Assembly (NCBI GenBank): GCA_005804885.1 | Contig: SYOX01000208.1 | Coordinates: forward strand, 23,728-87,727 | DNA: 64,000 bases | From: Pseudomonadota bacterium | GTDB taxonomy: Bacteria > Myxococcota_A > Bradymonadia > Bradymonadales > GCA-2716585 | Direction: 5' to 3' | Shown here: one piece after another, positions 8,508-18,467 of the stretch | Layout of the letters: every line of letters begins with the position of its first letter | Position numbering within the stretch: position 1 is the first letter of the stretch | The notes under the pieces: generated by a model | What the model was told of the DNA's origin: nothing | Database searches by the model: none | Seen by the model: the letters and a program-made list of their open reading frames with translations, nothing else | Made by a program: the position numbers and the translations under genes

Positions 8508-9386
8508 TCAGGCGCGCCTGCGGGCGTTGTCGACGATGGATCTGATGATCTCGGGCCACGCGCCGCGCGGCAGCGAGTGGCCCATGCCCTCGATCCACTG
8601 GAGGCGCGCGTTGGGGACGGCGCGCGCCGTGGCGATGCCCGCCGAGGCGGGACCGAGCGGGTCGTGGGTGCCGTGGATGACGGTGGTGGGGGTGCGGACG
8701 GCGCGCAGCTCCTTCTCGCGGCTGGAGGCCGCGGAGATGGCGCAAAGGTGTCGGATGAAGCCTGCGGGGTGGAAGCTGCGCGCGTAGGAGCGCGCGGCGA
8801 GGTCACGGATGGCGTCCTCGTCGAAGGGGAAGCCGGGGCCGCTCAGGACGCGGAAGATGTGGACGGCGTTCTCGATCCGGCCTTCGAGGGTGGGGGGCAG
8901 CGGCGCCAGGAGGGCCTTGAGGGCCTCGGGGCGGGCCAGGCCGTGCCGTCGGCTGCCGGTCGTGGACATGATCGAGGTCAGGGAGCGGACCTTGTCGGGG
9001 CGATCGAGGGTGAGGCGCTGGGCGATCATGCCGCCCATGGAGACGCCGACGACGTGGGCGCGCTCGAAGCCCAGCGCGTCGATGAGGCCGGCGACATCCA
9101 GGGCCATGTCGGTCAAGGTGTAGGCGGCCCGGACGGGCAGGCCGAGGTAGCCCCGCGCGACGACGCGGCGCACGTTCGGCGTGCCGAGGTGATCGAGGTG
9201 GGTGGACAGGCCGATGTCGCGGTTGTCGAATCGGACGACTTCGAAGCCCTCGTCGGCCAGCTCGGCGCAGAAGTCCTCGTGCCACTGGATCATCTGGGAG
9301 CCGAGGCCCATGATCAGCACGATGGGCTCGCCCTGGCCGAAGCGCTCGACCTCCAACTCGATGCCATTGCTGGCGATCTTGACCAT
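8508..9386 (-). CDS. Alpha/beta hydrolase (esterase-like)
   Basis: A 292-residue alpha/beta hydrolase with a complete Ser-type triad: the nucleophile elbow GVSMGG (Ser about 116), the acid in HGTHDPLG and the His in GMGHSLP. It also has the FDNRDIGLST motif after strand 4, typical of the aclacinomycin methylesterase (RdmC)-like and EstB-like subfamily. Ester hydrolysis is the likely reaction and the substrate is unknown. The start ATG at 9386 overlaps the stop of the upstream metallophosphoesterase gene (ATGA), so the two are probably co-translated. It converges on the Rieske oxygenase gene with only a duplicated 35-bp segment between them. Confidence 0.85.
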   Translation of the reverse strand: MVKIASNGIELEVERFGQGEPIVLIMGLGSQMIQWHEDFCAELADEGFEVVRFDNRDIGLSTHLDHLGTPNVRRVVARGYLGLPVRAAYTLTDMALDVAGLIDALGFERAHVVGVSMGGMIAQRLTLDRPDKVRSLTSIMSTTGSRRHGLARPEALKALLAPLPPTLEGRIENAVHIFRVLSGPGFPFDEDAIRDLAARSYARSFHPAGFIRHLCAISAASSREKELRAVRTPTTVIHGTHDPLGPASAGIATARAVPNARLQWIEGMGHSLPRGAWPEIIRSIVDNARRRA

Positions 9387-11431
9387 CACTGCTCCTGGCG
9401 CGCCTCGACGGCGAATTGATCCATGGGCTGCCCCTGCTCGTTGATGGCCGTCACGATCATGACGTCGCCCTCGACGCGGACAGACAGAAAGTGGTGTTCG
9501 TGGATCGTGGTGGCGATCTCGGGCCAGGTGCCCACGCGCCACAGGAAGTTGTCGTCGTCCAGCGTGCCGCCCGCGCCGCCCGAGGTCACCCACACGATCC
9601 CCCCTTCGGTCCTGGGCGTGTGCGCGTAGAGGTGGTTGTGGCCGTTGAAGACGAGGTCCACCCGCAGCTCTTCGAGCAGCGGCTCGAGGGTCTGGCGCAC
9701 CCAGGGGGCCTCCATCTCGCGGGTGAAGGCCAGCCGGCCGCCGAACCACCACTCGATCCGGGGCGGCTTGTGGAAGGCGGCCGCGCGGAAGGTGGCCGTG
9801 CGGGCCTCGTCGGAGCCCAGCGCCTCGCGGATGCACAGGTCCTGGGCCGATCCCGGGTCGATGGACAGCTCCGTGTCGATGAACACGACGTAGAGCGAGC
9901 CGTAGCGCCAGCCGAAGCAATGCTCGTCGCCGGGCTGGGACATGTACTCGTTGAAGAGCGACGCGCCCCGGTCGGAGTATCGCTCGTGGTTGCCGGCCGC
10001 GATCAGGAAGGGGACCTGATCGGCCAGGCCCGACAGCGGCCCGAAGAGCTGCTCGCGGTACTCGCTCCGGGTGGCGTTCTGCACGCAATCGCCCACCGAC
10101 AGGGCGAAGGCGGGATCTTCCGAGGCCATCAAGGGCGTCATCCGGGAGAAGCGCTCGGGGCCGTCCTGGTTGTCGCCCCAGACGACGAAGGTGAAGGGCC
10201 GATCGTCGACCGGGGCGGTGACGAAGCGCCGCACGGGGAGCGCGATCTCGCCCCACGAGACCTGATAGAAGACCTCGGAGCCAGCCTCCAGGCCCTCCAG
10301 GCGCAGCTCGTGGACGCTCCGGGGGCCGGGCTCCTCGACGAAGGCCCCGAGCGTCGGGCCGTAGCCGTACTCGACCCGGCCGACGACCTCGGCGCTCGTC
10401 TCCCAGCGCACGCTGACGCCGCCCTCGTCGGGCCACATCAGGTAGGGCGGCGAGGGCATCTCATCGGAGGTCGGGGGCGCGAGCTGGGTGTCGAGGCAGA
10501 GGGAGATGACGTCGAAGTAGGCGTCGTTGTCGCGGCCGGCGAACCTGTCGCCGCGCATCGAGGCCTTGACCGCGCGGGTGCCGGGCGGCAGGCGCAGCTG
10601 GGCCAGCCGCGCCGTCCAGTCATCGGCGAAGAAGGGGCCGATCTGGACCTGGGCCAGCTCGGCCGCGTCGCCGCCCAGCGCGGTCAGCAACATCGAGGCG
10701 CCGTCGTCCCCGTTCCAGTTGCGCACCTGGGCGCCGAGCTGCGCGACCACCTCGCCGGCGTCGATCGCCCGCGCGTGCGCCGACACGTCTGCGGTCTGGG
10801 ACATGATCGAGGCGTCGGCCTGCCCGCCGTAGAAGGAGTAATCGCCCTGAAAGGCCTGAGGGCGCTGGAAGAAGATGCCCCGCGTCGTGGCGAACTGCCC
10901 CAACTCCACGGTCCACCCGCGGATGTCGTTCGACTCGGCGTCCGTGTTCGTCAGAAGCCCACAGGTGCGCTCGAAGGGCGCTGGATCGGGCTCCGGCTCA
11001 GGTTCAGGCTCTGGCTCGGGGGTGGGTTCTGGCTCGGGCGTCGGCTCGGGTGCTGGCTCAGGTTCCGGCGCTGGCTCGGGTGTCGGCTCGGGTGTCGGCT
11101 CGGGCGTCGGCTCAGGCTCTTGCGCGTCGGGATCGCCAGCGTCGTCTCCTTCGCTCGCATCGACGCGATCGGGCTCGGCGTCCCCTTCGGGATCGGCGTC
11201 AGGCAGCGCGTCGGCGTCCGACGTCGGATCGGCGTCCTGCGCCGCGTCGGGCTCGGGCTCAGGGGGCGTGGAGTCCCCCTCGATGAGCGCGTCACGCGGA
11301 TCTGCGACCCCGGCGTCTGGATCATCGGCGACGACGGCGATGTCGGCGCTGGGCGCGTCGGGGGCGCAGCCCGTCGAGGTTCCCCAGAGGGCGATCGCGG
11401 CGATCATGGCAAGAATCTGAAGTGTTTTCAT
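9386..11431 (-). CDS. Lipoprotein metallophosphoesterase with fibronectin-like domain
   Basis: 681 residues from ATG 11431. The N-terminus has a signal peptide with a lipobox-like GTSTGC, so it is probably a lipoprotein. A long PEPTPEPEP and Asp-rich linker follows (to about residue 165). Next is a jelly-roll-like region, then a purple-acid-phosphatase-type fibronectin III domain, and finally a calcineurin-like metallophosphoesterase domain. Metal-site motifs include [22 protein letters not shown] and NGHNHLYAH. Family members hydrolyse phosphomonoesters or diesters outside the cytoplasm with a bimetal centre. The gene overlaps the following esterase gene by four bases. The linker DNA (11,000-11,120) is a repetitive GGCTCGGG tract prone to length variation. 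Confidence 0.87.
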   Translation of the reverse strand: MKTLQILAMIAAIALWGTSTGCAPDAPSADIAVVADDPDAGVADPRDALIEGDSTPPEPEPDAAQDADPTSDADALPDADPEGDAEPDRVDASEGDDAGDPDAQEPEPTPEPTPEPTPEPAPEPEPAPEPTPEPEPTPEPEPEPEPEPDPAPFERTCGLLTNTDAESNDIRGWTVELGQFATTRGIFFQRPQAFQGDYSFYGGQADASIMSQTADVSAHARAIDAGEVVAQLGAQVRNWNGDDGASMLLTALGGDAAELAQVQIGPFFADDWTARLAQLRLPPGTRAVKASMRGDRFAGRDNDAYFDVISLCLDTQLAPPTSDEMPSPPYLMWPDEGGVSVRWETSAEVVGRVEYGYGPTLGAFVEEPGPRSVHELRLEGLEAGSEVFYQVSWGEIALPVRRFVTAPVDDRPFTFVVWGDNQDGPERFSRMTPLMASEDPAFALSVGDCVQNATRSEYREQLFGPLSGLADQVPFLIAAGNHERYSDRGASLFNEYMSQPGDEHCFGWRYGSLYVVFIDTELSIDPGSAQDLCIREALGSDEARTATFRAAAFHKPPRIEWWFGGRLAFTREMEAPWVRQTLEPLLEELRVDLVFNGHNHLYAHTPRTEGGIVWVTSGGAGGTLDDDNFLWRVGTWPEIATTIHEHHFLSVRVEGDVMIVTAINEQGQPMDQFAVEARQEQ

Positions 11432-11640
11432 GGGGTTGGCCCCTGCGTCTGGCCAAGGATCGCGGCGTCGGGCGGCGCGCAAGCCGGGGAGGGCTCGACG
11501 GGCGCCCGCGCTGGGGGAGTGTAGCAGAGAACCGATCCCGCGACGACGCCCTCGATGACTCCCTGCGGGGGCTTGCGCTCCAGGCGGGGTCTTGCGCCCG
11601 CCAGCCCCGAGCTCTCAAGCCCGTCGGCGTGCGGGGCGGA

Positions 11641-14600
11641 TCAGGGTTGAAGCAGGCGGGCGGGGCGTATGCCGATGTCGTAGCCTTGATAATCCTTGCC
11701 GTAGAGGGAGTAGCGATCGGCGGCGCGGGCGTGGACGGTGCTGGCGCGGAAGCCGCCGCCTCGGAAGACCTTGGGGGCGTCCTTCGGAGAGCGGCGCAGG
11801 CCCGTGCCGGGGTCGGTGTCGAGGCTGTAGAGGCCGTAGCCATCCATGCACCACTCCCAGACATTGCCGGCGACGTCGTGCAGGCCGAAGGGGTTGGCGC
11901 GGTAGGTGCCGACGGGCGCGTGGACGACGTGGCCGTCGTTGAGCCAGAGTTCGTAGCCCCAGCTCCCGGGGCCGCCGTTCTGCTTGCAGTAGCTGTCGGC
12001 GATGTTGATGGCCCCCTGGAGGGATTCGAAGTCGTCCCCGGTCCAGTAGACGGTCGTGGTGCCGGCGCGGGCGGCGTACTCCCACTGGGCCTCGGTCGGC
12101 AGGGTCAGGTCCAGGCGCGTGAGGGTCGCAAAGGCCCTCGTCCAGAGCACCATCTCGACGGGGTGCAGGGCGGATACCTTGTTCCCGCCGACCTCCTTGC
12201 CGGGGGCGTAGGTCGAGGGGTTGTCGCGGACGAAGCGCTCCCACTGCCCCTGGGTCATCTCGTACTTGGAGAAGAAGAAGGGATCGAGGGTGATGTTGTG
12301 GACGGGGCCCTCGCTGATGCTGGCCCTCGGATCGACGTTGGGGCCGACGGGGTCGGGCAAGTCGCCGCGTTTCCTGGGCTTCTTGTCCTTCTTCGTGCTG
12401 GCGCTGGCCTTCGGATCGACGTCGGGGCTGTCTGCGTCGGGCAAGGCGCGGCCTTTCCTGGGCTTCTTGTCCTTCTTGCGGCGCTTGTCGTCCTTGGCCG
12501 GCTTGGGCTCCTCGGCCGGGGTGGGGCGAGCGCCCATGTCGAAGCTGCCGCCAGGCAACAGCACCAGGACGATGGCCATGTCCTCGGTCAAGATCAGGCG
12601 ACCGCCCTCGTCGCGGCTGGGGATCGCCCCGCTCTGGAGGTGGGCGAACTCCCACAGGCCAGAGTCGGCGTCGGCACCCAGGGGGACGAGGCCGAGCTGG
12701 GGCGTGATCTTCAGCCCTCCGTACTTCGGCGATGCGGCGATGGCCTCGACGGCCTCCGCCCACCGATCCTCATGATCCTCGATGCTGCGCGCCTGGATCG
12801 TCGAGGCGAAGGCGAGCCGGTCGCGCATGTCCGGGACCCTGTCCTTCTGAAGGGACTCCATGTCGAGGACGAGCTGCGCGATCATGTCGTACTCCCACTG
12901 CGCGTCGGGCCGCTCGAAGGTGACGCCGTGGGGCGCGGCCTCGTCGGGGACGCCCTTGGCGCGAAGCGTGTCTCGAAAGGCGCGGTGTGCGGGCGTGCGG
13001 TGGAGCAGCTCGCTGGCTTCCTCCATCCAAATCTTGAGCCTCGGGACCGTCTCGGGCAGCGCGGGCCAGAGCGCGTCGGCCTCGGTGTTCAGCTGGGTCA
13101 GGCGCTGGGTGTCGGCCAGCCGAAGGATGTTGTCCAGGCGGTGCTCGGCCGTGACGCGCAGGCGATCGACGGCGCGCTTCTCCTGGGAGATGACCGTGTA
13201 GCTGATCAGCGCCCCGCCAGTGATGATCACGAGGGCGACGAGGATCGAGACGCGCAGCAACATCATCATCCTGCGGCTCCTCGCCCGGGCGCGCTGCTCG
13301 ACCTGGAGCTGGCCGAGGAGCCGGAGCCGCTCAGGGTCCTGTGCGGGCAGCGCGTCGATCTGGGCGCGCGCCATGCCCAGATCGCCGCTCTTCAGGGCGG
13401 ACTCGGCGAAGGAGCGCCGGGCCTTGAGCTCGCCCCCGATCGCCAGCTCGTTGCCGCTCCAGAGCAGCTGGGCCTGCCGGAAGCCGGCTACGGCCTGAGC
13501 AAATTCGTCATACATTTGCTCGAATTGCCGTTTTTTGAGATCCTCATAGACCGGCGACAGGCACTGGTTGAGGATCTTCTCGGCCTCCCGCATGATCAGC
13601 AAGCTCTCGCGGTGGCTCATGAAGTCGCGCACGGCCTCCCGGAGAGCGGCCACGCTCGGGTAGCGGTCGGCGGGGTCGGTGGCCGTGGCGCGGCGGCAGA
13701 TGTCGCGCATCTCCTCGGGGACGTCGTCCTCGGGGGTGAAGTCCGGCGGCGCGTTGTGGGCGGCCATCAGCATCGTGTGCAGCGCCGTGCCGCCCTTGTG
13801 GCGCGGGCGGCCGGTGAAGATCAAGAAGAGCGTGGCGCCGAGCAGGTAGACGTCGGTGGCGGGGCCGATGAGCTTGATGTTGCAGTGGGCCTGCTCAGGC
13901 GCCATGAACGAGGGCGTGCCGCAAGGCCCGGTCAGCGTCGATCGGTGGGGCGCGATCAGGTCGGCGTTGGGCGGATCGGAGAAGTCCACGGCCAGCCCCC
14001 AGTCCACGGCCAGCACCTCGCCGAACTCCCCGACCAGGACGTTCTCGGGCTTGATGTCGCAGTGGACGATCGACTTGCTGTGCGCAAAGGCGATCGCATT
14101 GCACAGCGACAGGAAGATCCCCAGGTGGTCGTCGATCGTGAGCGGGCCTTGCGGCGAGGGCTTGTTGGGGTCGAGCAGATCGTCCCAGCTCTTGCCCCGG
14201 ATGAGCTTCATCGCCAGCGCCGCCCTCCGGTTGTCCCCGGTGGTGGTCAGATCGTAGACTGGGATGATGTTGGGATGCTCAAGGTGGGCCGTGACCACGG
14301 CCTCGGAGACGAAGCTCCCGTCCTTCTCCTGCAGCGAGGTCTTCAGCGCGATCTCGCGCTGGAAGACCGGCTGCCTGGCCTTGTAGACCACCCCCATGCC
14401 CCCGCGGCCGATCTCGGCCATGAGCTTGTAGCCGGGCTCGACTGGCTCGCCCTGAGGCGCGCCGTCCAGCCCGAGGCTCTGGCGGGCGCGCTCGGCCGTG
14501 ATGGTGGGTTGCCGCCCGAAGTCCTCGGCTCGAATGGTCTTGCCCGGCGGGCCTTCGCGCTCGGCCGCCAGAGTGGAATACAGCCCGACGTCCTCGGCTC

Positions 14601-14664
14601 GAATAGTATCGCCCGGCGGGTCTCCCCGGAGAGCCGCGGGCAGCGTCGGGGTCTTCTGGTTCAA
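11641..14664 (-). CDS. Transmembrane Ser/Thr protein kinase with C-terminal FGE-sulfatase-like domain
   Basis: 1007 residues. The start is TTG 14664, preceded by GAGAGG. An ATG just upstream is in another frame. Order: a 75-residue N-tail with two copies of PPGxTIRAEDxG, a Hanks-type kinase (glycine loop IGRGGMG about 85, Lys in IALKTS, catalytic HCDIKPEN about 201-208, metal motif DWG about 222, GTPSFMAPE activation end), a juxtamembrane TPR-like helical region, one membrane segment (about 463-490), an extracytoplasmic region, and an FGE-sulfatase/SUMF1-like domain (GGSFDMG about 703 to the RGGGFR end). The kinase has HCD where HRD is usual. A Lys-rich duplicated 27-residue insert interrupts the FGE domain. 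Similar kinase-FGE fusions occur in Myxococcota and Planctomycetes. The target is unknown. Confidence 0.9.
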   Translation of the reverse strand: MNQKTPTLPAALRGDPPGDTIRAEDVGLYSTLAAEREGPPGKTIRAEDFGRQPTITAERARQSLGLDGAPQGEPVEPGYKLMAEIGRGGMGVVYKARQPVFQREIALKTSLQEKDGSFVSEAVVTAHLEHPNIIPVYDLTTTGDNRRAALAMKLIRGKSWDDLLDPNKPSPQGPLTIDDHLGIFLSLCNAIAFAHSKSIVHCDIKPENVLVGEFGEVLAVDWGLAVDFSDPPNADLIAPHRSTLTGPCGTPSFMAPEQAHCNIKLIGPATDVYLLGATLFLIFTGRPRHKGGTALHTMLMAAHNAPPDFTPEDDVPEEMRDICRRATATDPADRYPSVAALREAVRDFMSHRESLLIMREAEKILNQCLSPVYEDLKKRQFEQMYDEFAQAVAGFRQAQLLWSGNELAIGGELKARRSFAESALKSGDLGMARAQIDALPAQDPERLRLLGQLQVEQRARARSRRMMMLLRVSILVALVIITGGALISYTVISQEKRAVDRLRVTAEHRLDNILRLADTQRLTQLNTEADALWPALPETVPRLKIWMEEASELLHRTPAHRAFRDTLRAKGVPDEAAPHGVTFERPDAQWEYDMIAQLVLDMESLQKDRVPDMRDRLAFASTIQARSIEDHEDRWAEAVEAIAASPKYGGLKITPQLGLVPLGADADSGLWEFAHLQSGAIPSRDEGGRLILTEDMAIVLVLLPGGSFDMGARPTPAEEPKPAKDDKRRKKDKKPRKGRALPDADSPDVDPKASASTKKDKKPRKRGDLPDPVGPNVDPRASISEGPVHNITLDPFFFSKYEMTQGQWERFVRDNPSTYAPGKEVGGNKVSALHPVEMVLWTRAFATLTRLDLTLPTEAQWEYAARAGTTTVYWTGDDFESLQGAINIADSYCKQNGGPGSWGYELWLNDGHVVHAPVGTYRANPFGLHDVAGNVWEWCMDGYGLYSLDTDPGTGLRRSPKDAPKVFRGGGFRASTVHARAADRYSLYGKDYQGYDIGIRPARLLQP

Positions 14665-14716
14665 GGGGACCTCTCTTCATCAAACGCGCGCCGATCGCGT
14701 CGACCGGCGCCAGCCA

Positions 14717-15163
14717 TCACTTCGGGATCAGCTTCCCAAGCCGGCTGCGCACCAGGAGGGCAGCGGCGAAGTCCTCGGCCGTCCGGGGCCTGACCAGATC
14801 CAGCACGCGCGGGAAGATCAGATCCGCGGGCATGAGCACGTCGGGCTCTTCGAGGCGCTCCAGCGCGACCTCCAGCGCCATGGCCCATCCCTTGATGTAG
14901 GCGGCGGCCCTCGGCAGATCCCCCATGTGCCGCTCGGGCACCAGGAGAACCTCCTGCTCCTTGATGGACCAGAGGTTGCGCGGGGTTACGCCGATCGGGT
15001 TGTCCCAGACGACCAGCCAGACGCTCGCGACGGCGCTGCCCTTCGCGATCGTCAGCCGCCAGTCCGCCCCTTCGCCGTCCAGCCTCGGCGGGCGGATCTC
15101 GACGCGTTGGCCCTCGACGGGGAAGACCTCAAGCAAGGCTTCTTGCAACACGGTCAAGGACAT
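14717..15163 (-). CDS. Hypothetical protein
   Basis: A 148-residue protein that I do not recognise. It starts MSLTVLQEALLEVFP, with an AGGA purine stretch just upstream. It has no signal peptide or membrane segment. The fold looks mixed alpha/beta with a central WLVVWDNP and ending in Arg/Lys-rich helices. It lies 52 bp upstream of the kinase gene on the same strand, so the two are probably one transcription unit, and it could be a kinase accessory or substrate. That is inference from position only. Confidence 0.65.
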   Translation of the reverse strand: MSLTVLQEALLEVFPVEGQRVEIRPPRLDGEGADWRLTIAKGSAVASVWLVVWDNPIGVTPRNLWSIKEQEVLLVPERHMGDLPRAAAYIKGWAMALEVALERLEEPDVLMPADLIFPRVLDLVRPRTAEDFAAALLVRSRLGKLIPK

Positions 15164-15344
15164 GTCCTGCGCTCCGACTCAGTTGATGGCGGGATGATAC
15201 ACCCATCGACCGGGCGCCGCGAGCAAATGGGCGCGCGGGTTCTTGCTCCAAGGCGCGGCGGCGCCCACGCCTGACCGCTCGCGGCGCCCGGTCGCCTCTG
15301 GTAGTCTCAGGCGCTGGGTTGTCCATCTGCACCTGGAGGATGCA

Positions 15345-17318
15345 ATGCGAGGTTCTCTGTCCCTGCCCGTCGCTGCGCTCGCGCTGATGATGTCCGCCTG
15401 CGTCGCCGTCGACAGCCCGCCCGCCGACGCGCCGACCGCCGATGAGGCCGACGCCGGCGCCCCGGACGCCGGCGAGTCCCCCGAGCCCGACGGCGGCCCG
15501 CACGCCGACGACGCCCACGAGCCCACGCCGGACCCCGACTCTCCCGACGTCGCCGAGCCCGAACCCGAGCCTGAGCCCGAGCCAACCCCGGTGACCTGCG
15601 CCTTCGCGGCGACGCAGGCCGGCGAGCAGGAGGTCAACACCTGGAGGGGCAATGTGCCCCGCGTCGCCTTCCAGATCCCCGGCCTCCCCGCGCCCGATGC
15701 GCTGACCTCGGCGCGGCTGACCTTCTCCGCCTACGACGCCGATCACCCGGGCGCGGAGGGCTGGATCGAGGTCAACGGCGGCCCCCGGATCGAGCTGCCC
15801 GCCGACGCGGCCCTCGAGAACGCGAGCCGCGCCTTCGAGGTCGACGTGACCGGCATGACCGTCGAGGGGCAGAACGAGATCGCCTTCGTCGCCTTCGACG
15901 GCCCCGAGGGGGCCTTCTTCCGGATCTCCCAGGTGGCCGTCCAGGCCACGGGGCTCGACCTGGACTGCGATGCCCTGCCGCCCCTGCCCCTGGTCGAGCA
16001 CCCGGCGCCCGCCGGGATCTCGGCCTTCGCGGCCCTGGCCCCCGACTTCCCGCGCGAGGGGCTCCTGCGCGCCCTCGGCGGCCTCTCCAGGCCGATGACA
16101 GCCGTCTTGCTGGACTTCGGCCCCCTCTACCGCCCGGCGGGCGTCCAGATGTTCCTCGACGGCCAGGTGGGCGCGCGGCGCCCGAACCCGGCCCACCTCG
16201 CCGCGCTGGTCGGCTTCGTCGAGGACCTCGCCGACGCCACGCCGCGGGCCACCTCCCGCCACCTCCAGCTCTACCTCCTCAACGGACCCGGCGCCCGCCG
16301 CCCTGGCTATGATCTCGCATACCCTCAGGATCCTGCGGCCCTGGACGCGGCGCTCCAGGCCGACGCGGCGCTCCAGGCCGAGCTGCGGGCCTACGTCGAG
16401 GCCCTGGTCGCAGCGCTGGCGCCGCTGCGCGACAGCGTCGAGCTGCGCCTCGTGATCGGCCTGGAGGACAACCACGCCATCGGCGCCGCCCGCGCCCTGC
16501 GCGATCTGATCCGCGCGGCAGGCTGGGTCGACGCGGTGGGCCGCAACCCCTGCGGCTGCGGCATCGGCGACACCGAGCCCCTGGGCGACTTCTTCGAAAC
16601 CCACGTCCACAGCCCGGCCGAGGTGGCCGCCCTGCCCGGCGCCCTCCAACCCCCCGACGCCTTCTCCAACGACGGCTGGGGCTTCACCGACACCTCCAAC
16701 CCCGTCGGCGACGACGACGTCGTGGCCATGGCCCGGCGCGCCTCCTCGACCGGGCTGTGGTTCCACCTCTGGGTCGACCCCCTCCAGGGCTACCCCCTGC
16801 CCGATCAAGGCCCGCGGCGCCTGCGCTTCGACGACAGCCCCGACGCCCTCCACGCGCTGCTGGCGCGCGGCCTGACCGACCCCGACGCCCCAGGCACCGG
16901 CAATGGCGTCGAGCGGATCATGAACTTCAGGGAGGCGACCTACGAGCAGCGCCGCAACTGGGTGCTGGAATGCCGCGACTACGCCTACACCGCGCGCTAC
17001 GACGAACACCGCGCGTGCGACGACCAGTACAACCCCGACGGCTCCGGCCGTGGCCGGGCGATCTTCACCTTTGAGGGCGTCACCGCAGACCGCTATGAGG
17101 TCGCGGTCGAGGGCCGCCACACGGAGAACCGGAACCCCGCCCACGCCCTCGTCATCGTCAACGGCGTCGAGCGCCGCTTGAGCCAGATCGGCAGCGGCGA
17201 GTACGCCTACGCCGTCCACAGCGTCGTGAACCTGTCCGGCACCGTGACCGTCATCCTCGACTCGACGCGCGAGAACGGCTCGGACTCGGTGCGCAACGTC
17301 CGCCTCCGCCCGCAGTGA
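15345..17318 (+). CDS. Lipoprotein with glycosidase-like core and possible C-terminal carbohydrate-binding module
   Basis: 657 residues from ATG 15345, preceded by GGAGG. A signal peptide ends in MMSAC (lipobox), followed by an Ala/Asp/Pro linker ending in [11 protein letters not shown] beta-sandwich domain follows (about 85-205) of the kind that binds sugars. The central region, with LQLYLLNGPG, LRLVIGLEDNH and FFETHVHSP, has the strand-helix rhythm of a TIM-barrel glycosidase, but I cannot name a family. The C-terminal 100 residues (from RRNWVLECRDY) resemble a golvesin/CBM-like sandwich. It is probably an outer-surface polysaccharide-active or -binding lipoprotein. A second lipoprotein gene follows after 44 bp on the same strand. 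Confidence 0.7.
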   Translation: MRGSLSLPVAALALMMSACVAVDSPPADAPTADEADAGAPDAGESPEPDGGPHADDAHEPTPDPDSPDVAEPEPEPEPEPTPVTCAFAATQAGEQEVNTWRGNVPRVAFQIPGLPAPDALTSARLTFSAYDADHPGAEGWIEVNGGPRIELPADAALENASRAFEVDVTGMTVEGQNEIAFVAFDGPEGAFFRISQVAVQATGLDLDCDALPPLPLVEHPAPAGISAFAALAPDFPREGLLRALGGLSRPMTAVLLDFGPLYRPAGVQMFLDGQVGARRPNPAHLAALVGFVEDLADATPRATSRHLQLYLLNGPGARRPGYDLAYPQDPAALDAALQADAALQAELRAYVEALVAALAPLRDSVELRLVIGLEDNHAIGAARALRDLIRAAGWVDAVGRNPCGCGIGDTEPLGDFFETHVHSPAEVAALPGALQPPDAFSNDGWGFTDTSNPVGDDDVVAMARRASSTGLWFHLWVDPLQGYPLPDQGPRRLRFDDSPDALHALLARGLTDPDAPGTGNGVERIMNFREATYEQRRNWVLECRDYAYTARYDEHRACDDQYNPDGSGRGRAIFTFEGVTADRYEVAVEGRHTENRNPAHALVIVNGVERRLSQIGSGEYAYAVHSVVNLSGTVTVILDSTRENGSDSVRNVRLRPQ

Positions 17319-17362
17319 CCCCGCCCGCTCAAGAAACCACCTCGCCCACCCAGGAGGAGCCC

Positions 17363-18361
17363 GTGAAGAGCGCCTGTCTTCCCATCATCATCGCGATCAC
17401 CGCGACCGCCTGCTGCCAGCCCTCCCCCAGGAAGGACGACCCCGCGCTCTCGAGCGCGACGGGCGGGCTCAAACTCCTCAAGGAGTCGCCCATCCAGGAC
17501 CTGCTCGCCGGCGACGACCGGCGAGATCGCCTGGAGGCCAGCGGCGTGACGAAGCGCGGCGCCGACCTCTTCGTCGCCTTCGACAACATGAGCCAGATCG
17601 CGCGCCTCAACGCCGACCTCTCGGCCAACGCCGCCGGCTCGGTCTGGCGCGGCGGCCAGGAGGAGAAGGTCGGCTACGAGGCGATCGTCTGGGTGGAGGC
17701 GCGCTCGCGCTTCTTCACCGTCATCGAGGCGGTCGAGGCGGTCGAGGCGGGCGACGACGCCGATAAGAAGAAAAAGAAGAAAGACAAGAGATTCAAGGCG
17801 CAGATCAGAGCCTTCGATCAAGACATGGGCCTCCAGTCCGAGGGCGCCGTGGGCTTCGAATTCGAGAGCGAGAACAAGGGCTTGGAGGGGCTCGCGGTCC
17901 TGGGTGACGGCGAGCTCGTGCTCGGGCTGTGCGAGGGGCAGGGGTGCCGCAAGAAGGCGAAGGAGGGCGGCCGGGGCGTCGTCCTGGTGCTGGAGCCCGA
18001 GGAGGGCGGCGGCTGGAAGCCGGCTCGAGAGCTGGAGCTGCCGAAGCTGGCCTCCTTCGGCGACTATGCCGACATCGCGGTGGCGCCCGATGGCCGGGTG
18101 GCGGTCGTCTCCCAGGAGGACGCCTCGATCTGGATCGGGGCGCTGACGCCCGACGCGCAGGGCTTCCAGGGAGAGGGGAAGGTGTGGCCGCTGCCCAGAG
18201 ACGCGGACGGGCAGGTGTGCTACTGCAATGTCGAGGGCGTGGCCTGGATCGACGACCGGCGCCTGGTGCTCGTCTCGGACAAGGCCAAGGACGATCAGCC
18301 GGCCGCCTGCCGCCCAAAGCAGGAGTCCATCCACCTCTTCGAAGTGGACGACGCGCCCTGA
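17363..18361 (+). CDS. Lipoprotein with beta-propeller-like domain
   Basis: 332 residues from GTG 17363, with AGGAGG about 5 bases upstream. The short signal peptide IIIAITATAC supplies a lipobox Cys. The rest looks like a six-bladed propeller of the SdiA-regulated or phytase-esterase-like type, with repeated strands such as LFVAFDNMSQIARLN, EGLAVLGDGELVLGL, DIAVAPDGRVAVVSQ and GVAWIDDRRLVLVSDKAK. A Lys-rich stretch (DKKKKKKDKR) interrupts one blade. The function is unknown, and such domains bind ligands or hydrolyse phosphate esters. It converges on the lipid-kinase gene. The similar propeller-bearing, Lys-rich lipoprotein at 22454 may be a paralogue. Confidence 0.72.
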   Translation: MKSACLPIIIAITATACCQPSPRKDDPALSSATGGLKLLKESPIQDLLAGDDRRDRLEASGVTKRGADLFVAFDNMSQIARLNADLSANAAGSVWRGGQEEKVGYEAIVWVEARSRFFTVIEAVEAVEAGDDADKKKKKKDKRFKAQIRAFDQDMGLQSEGAVGFEFESENKGLEGLAVLGDGELVLGLCEGQGCRKKAKEGGRGVVLVLEPEEGGGWKPARELELPKLASFGDYADIAVAPDGRVAVVSQEDASIWIGALTPDAQGFQGEGKVWPLPRDADGQVCYCNVEGVAWIDDRRLVLVSDKAKDDQPAACRPKQESIHLFEVDDAP

Positions 18362-18467
18362 ACCAGGGGTGATCGAGAGCTCCCCCGGGCGGCGACCTCG
18401 CCCCGCCCGGAAGCGTCTAAAATCACGGCGAGGTCGTCGTGGAGGGTGTTGGTGTCCCGCGCAAGGG

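Noticed and set aside
10980..11120. Zinc-finger-like or structural function for the PEPTPE tract
   Set aside because: It is a low-complexity linker common to lipoproteins in this window (also at 15540 and 31500).
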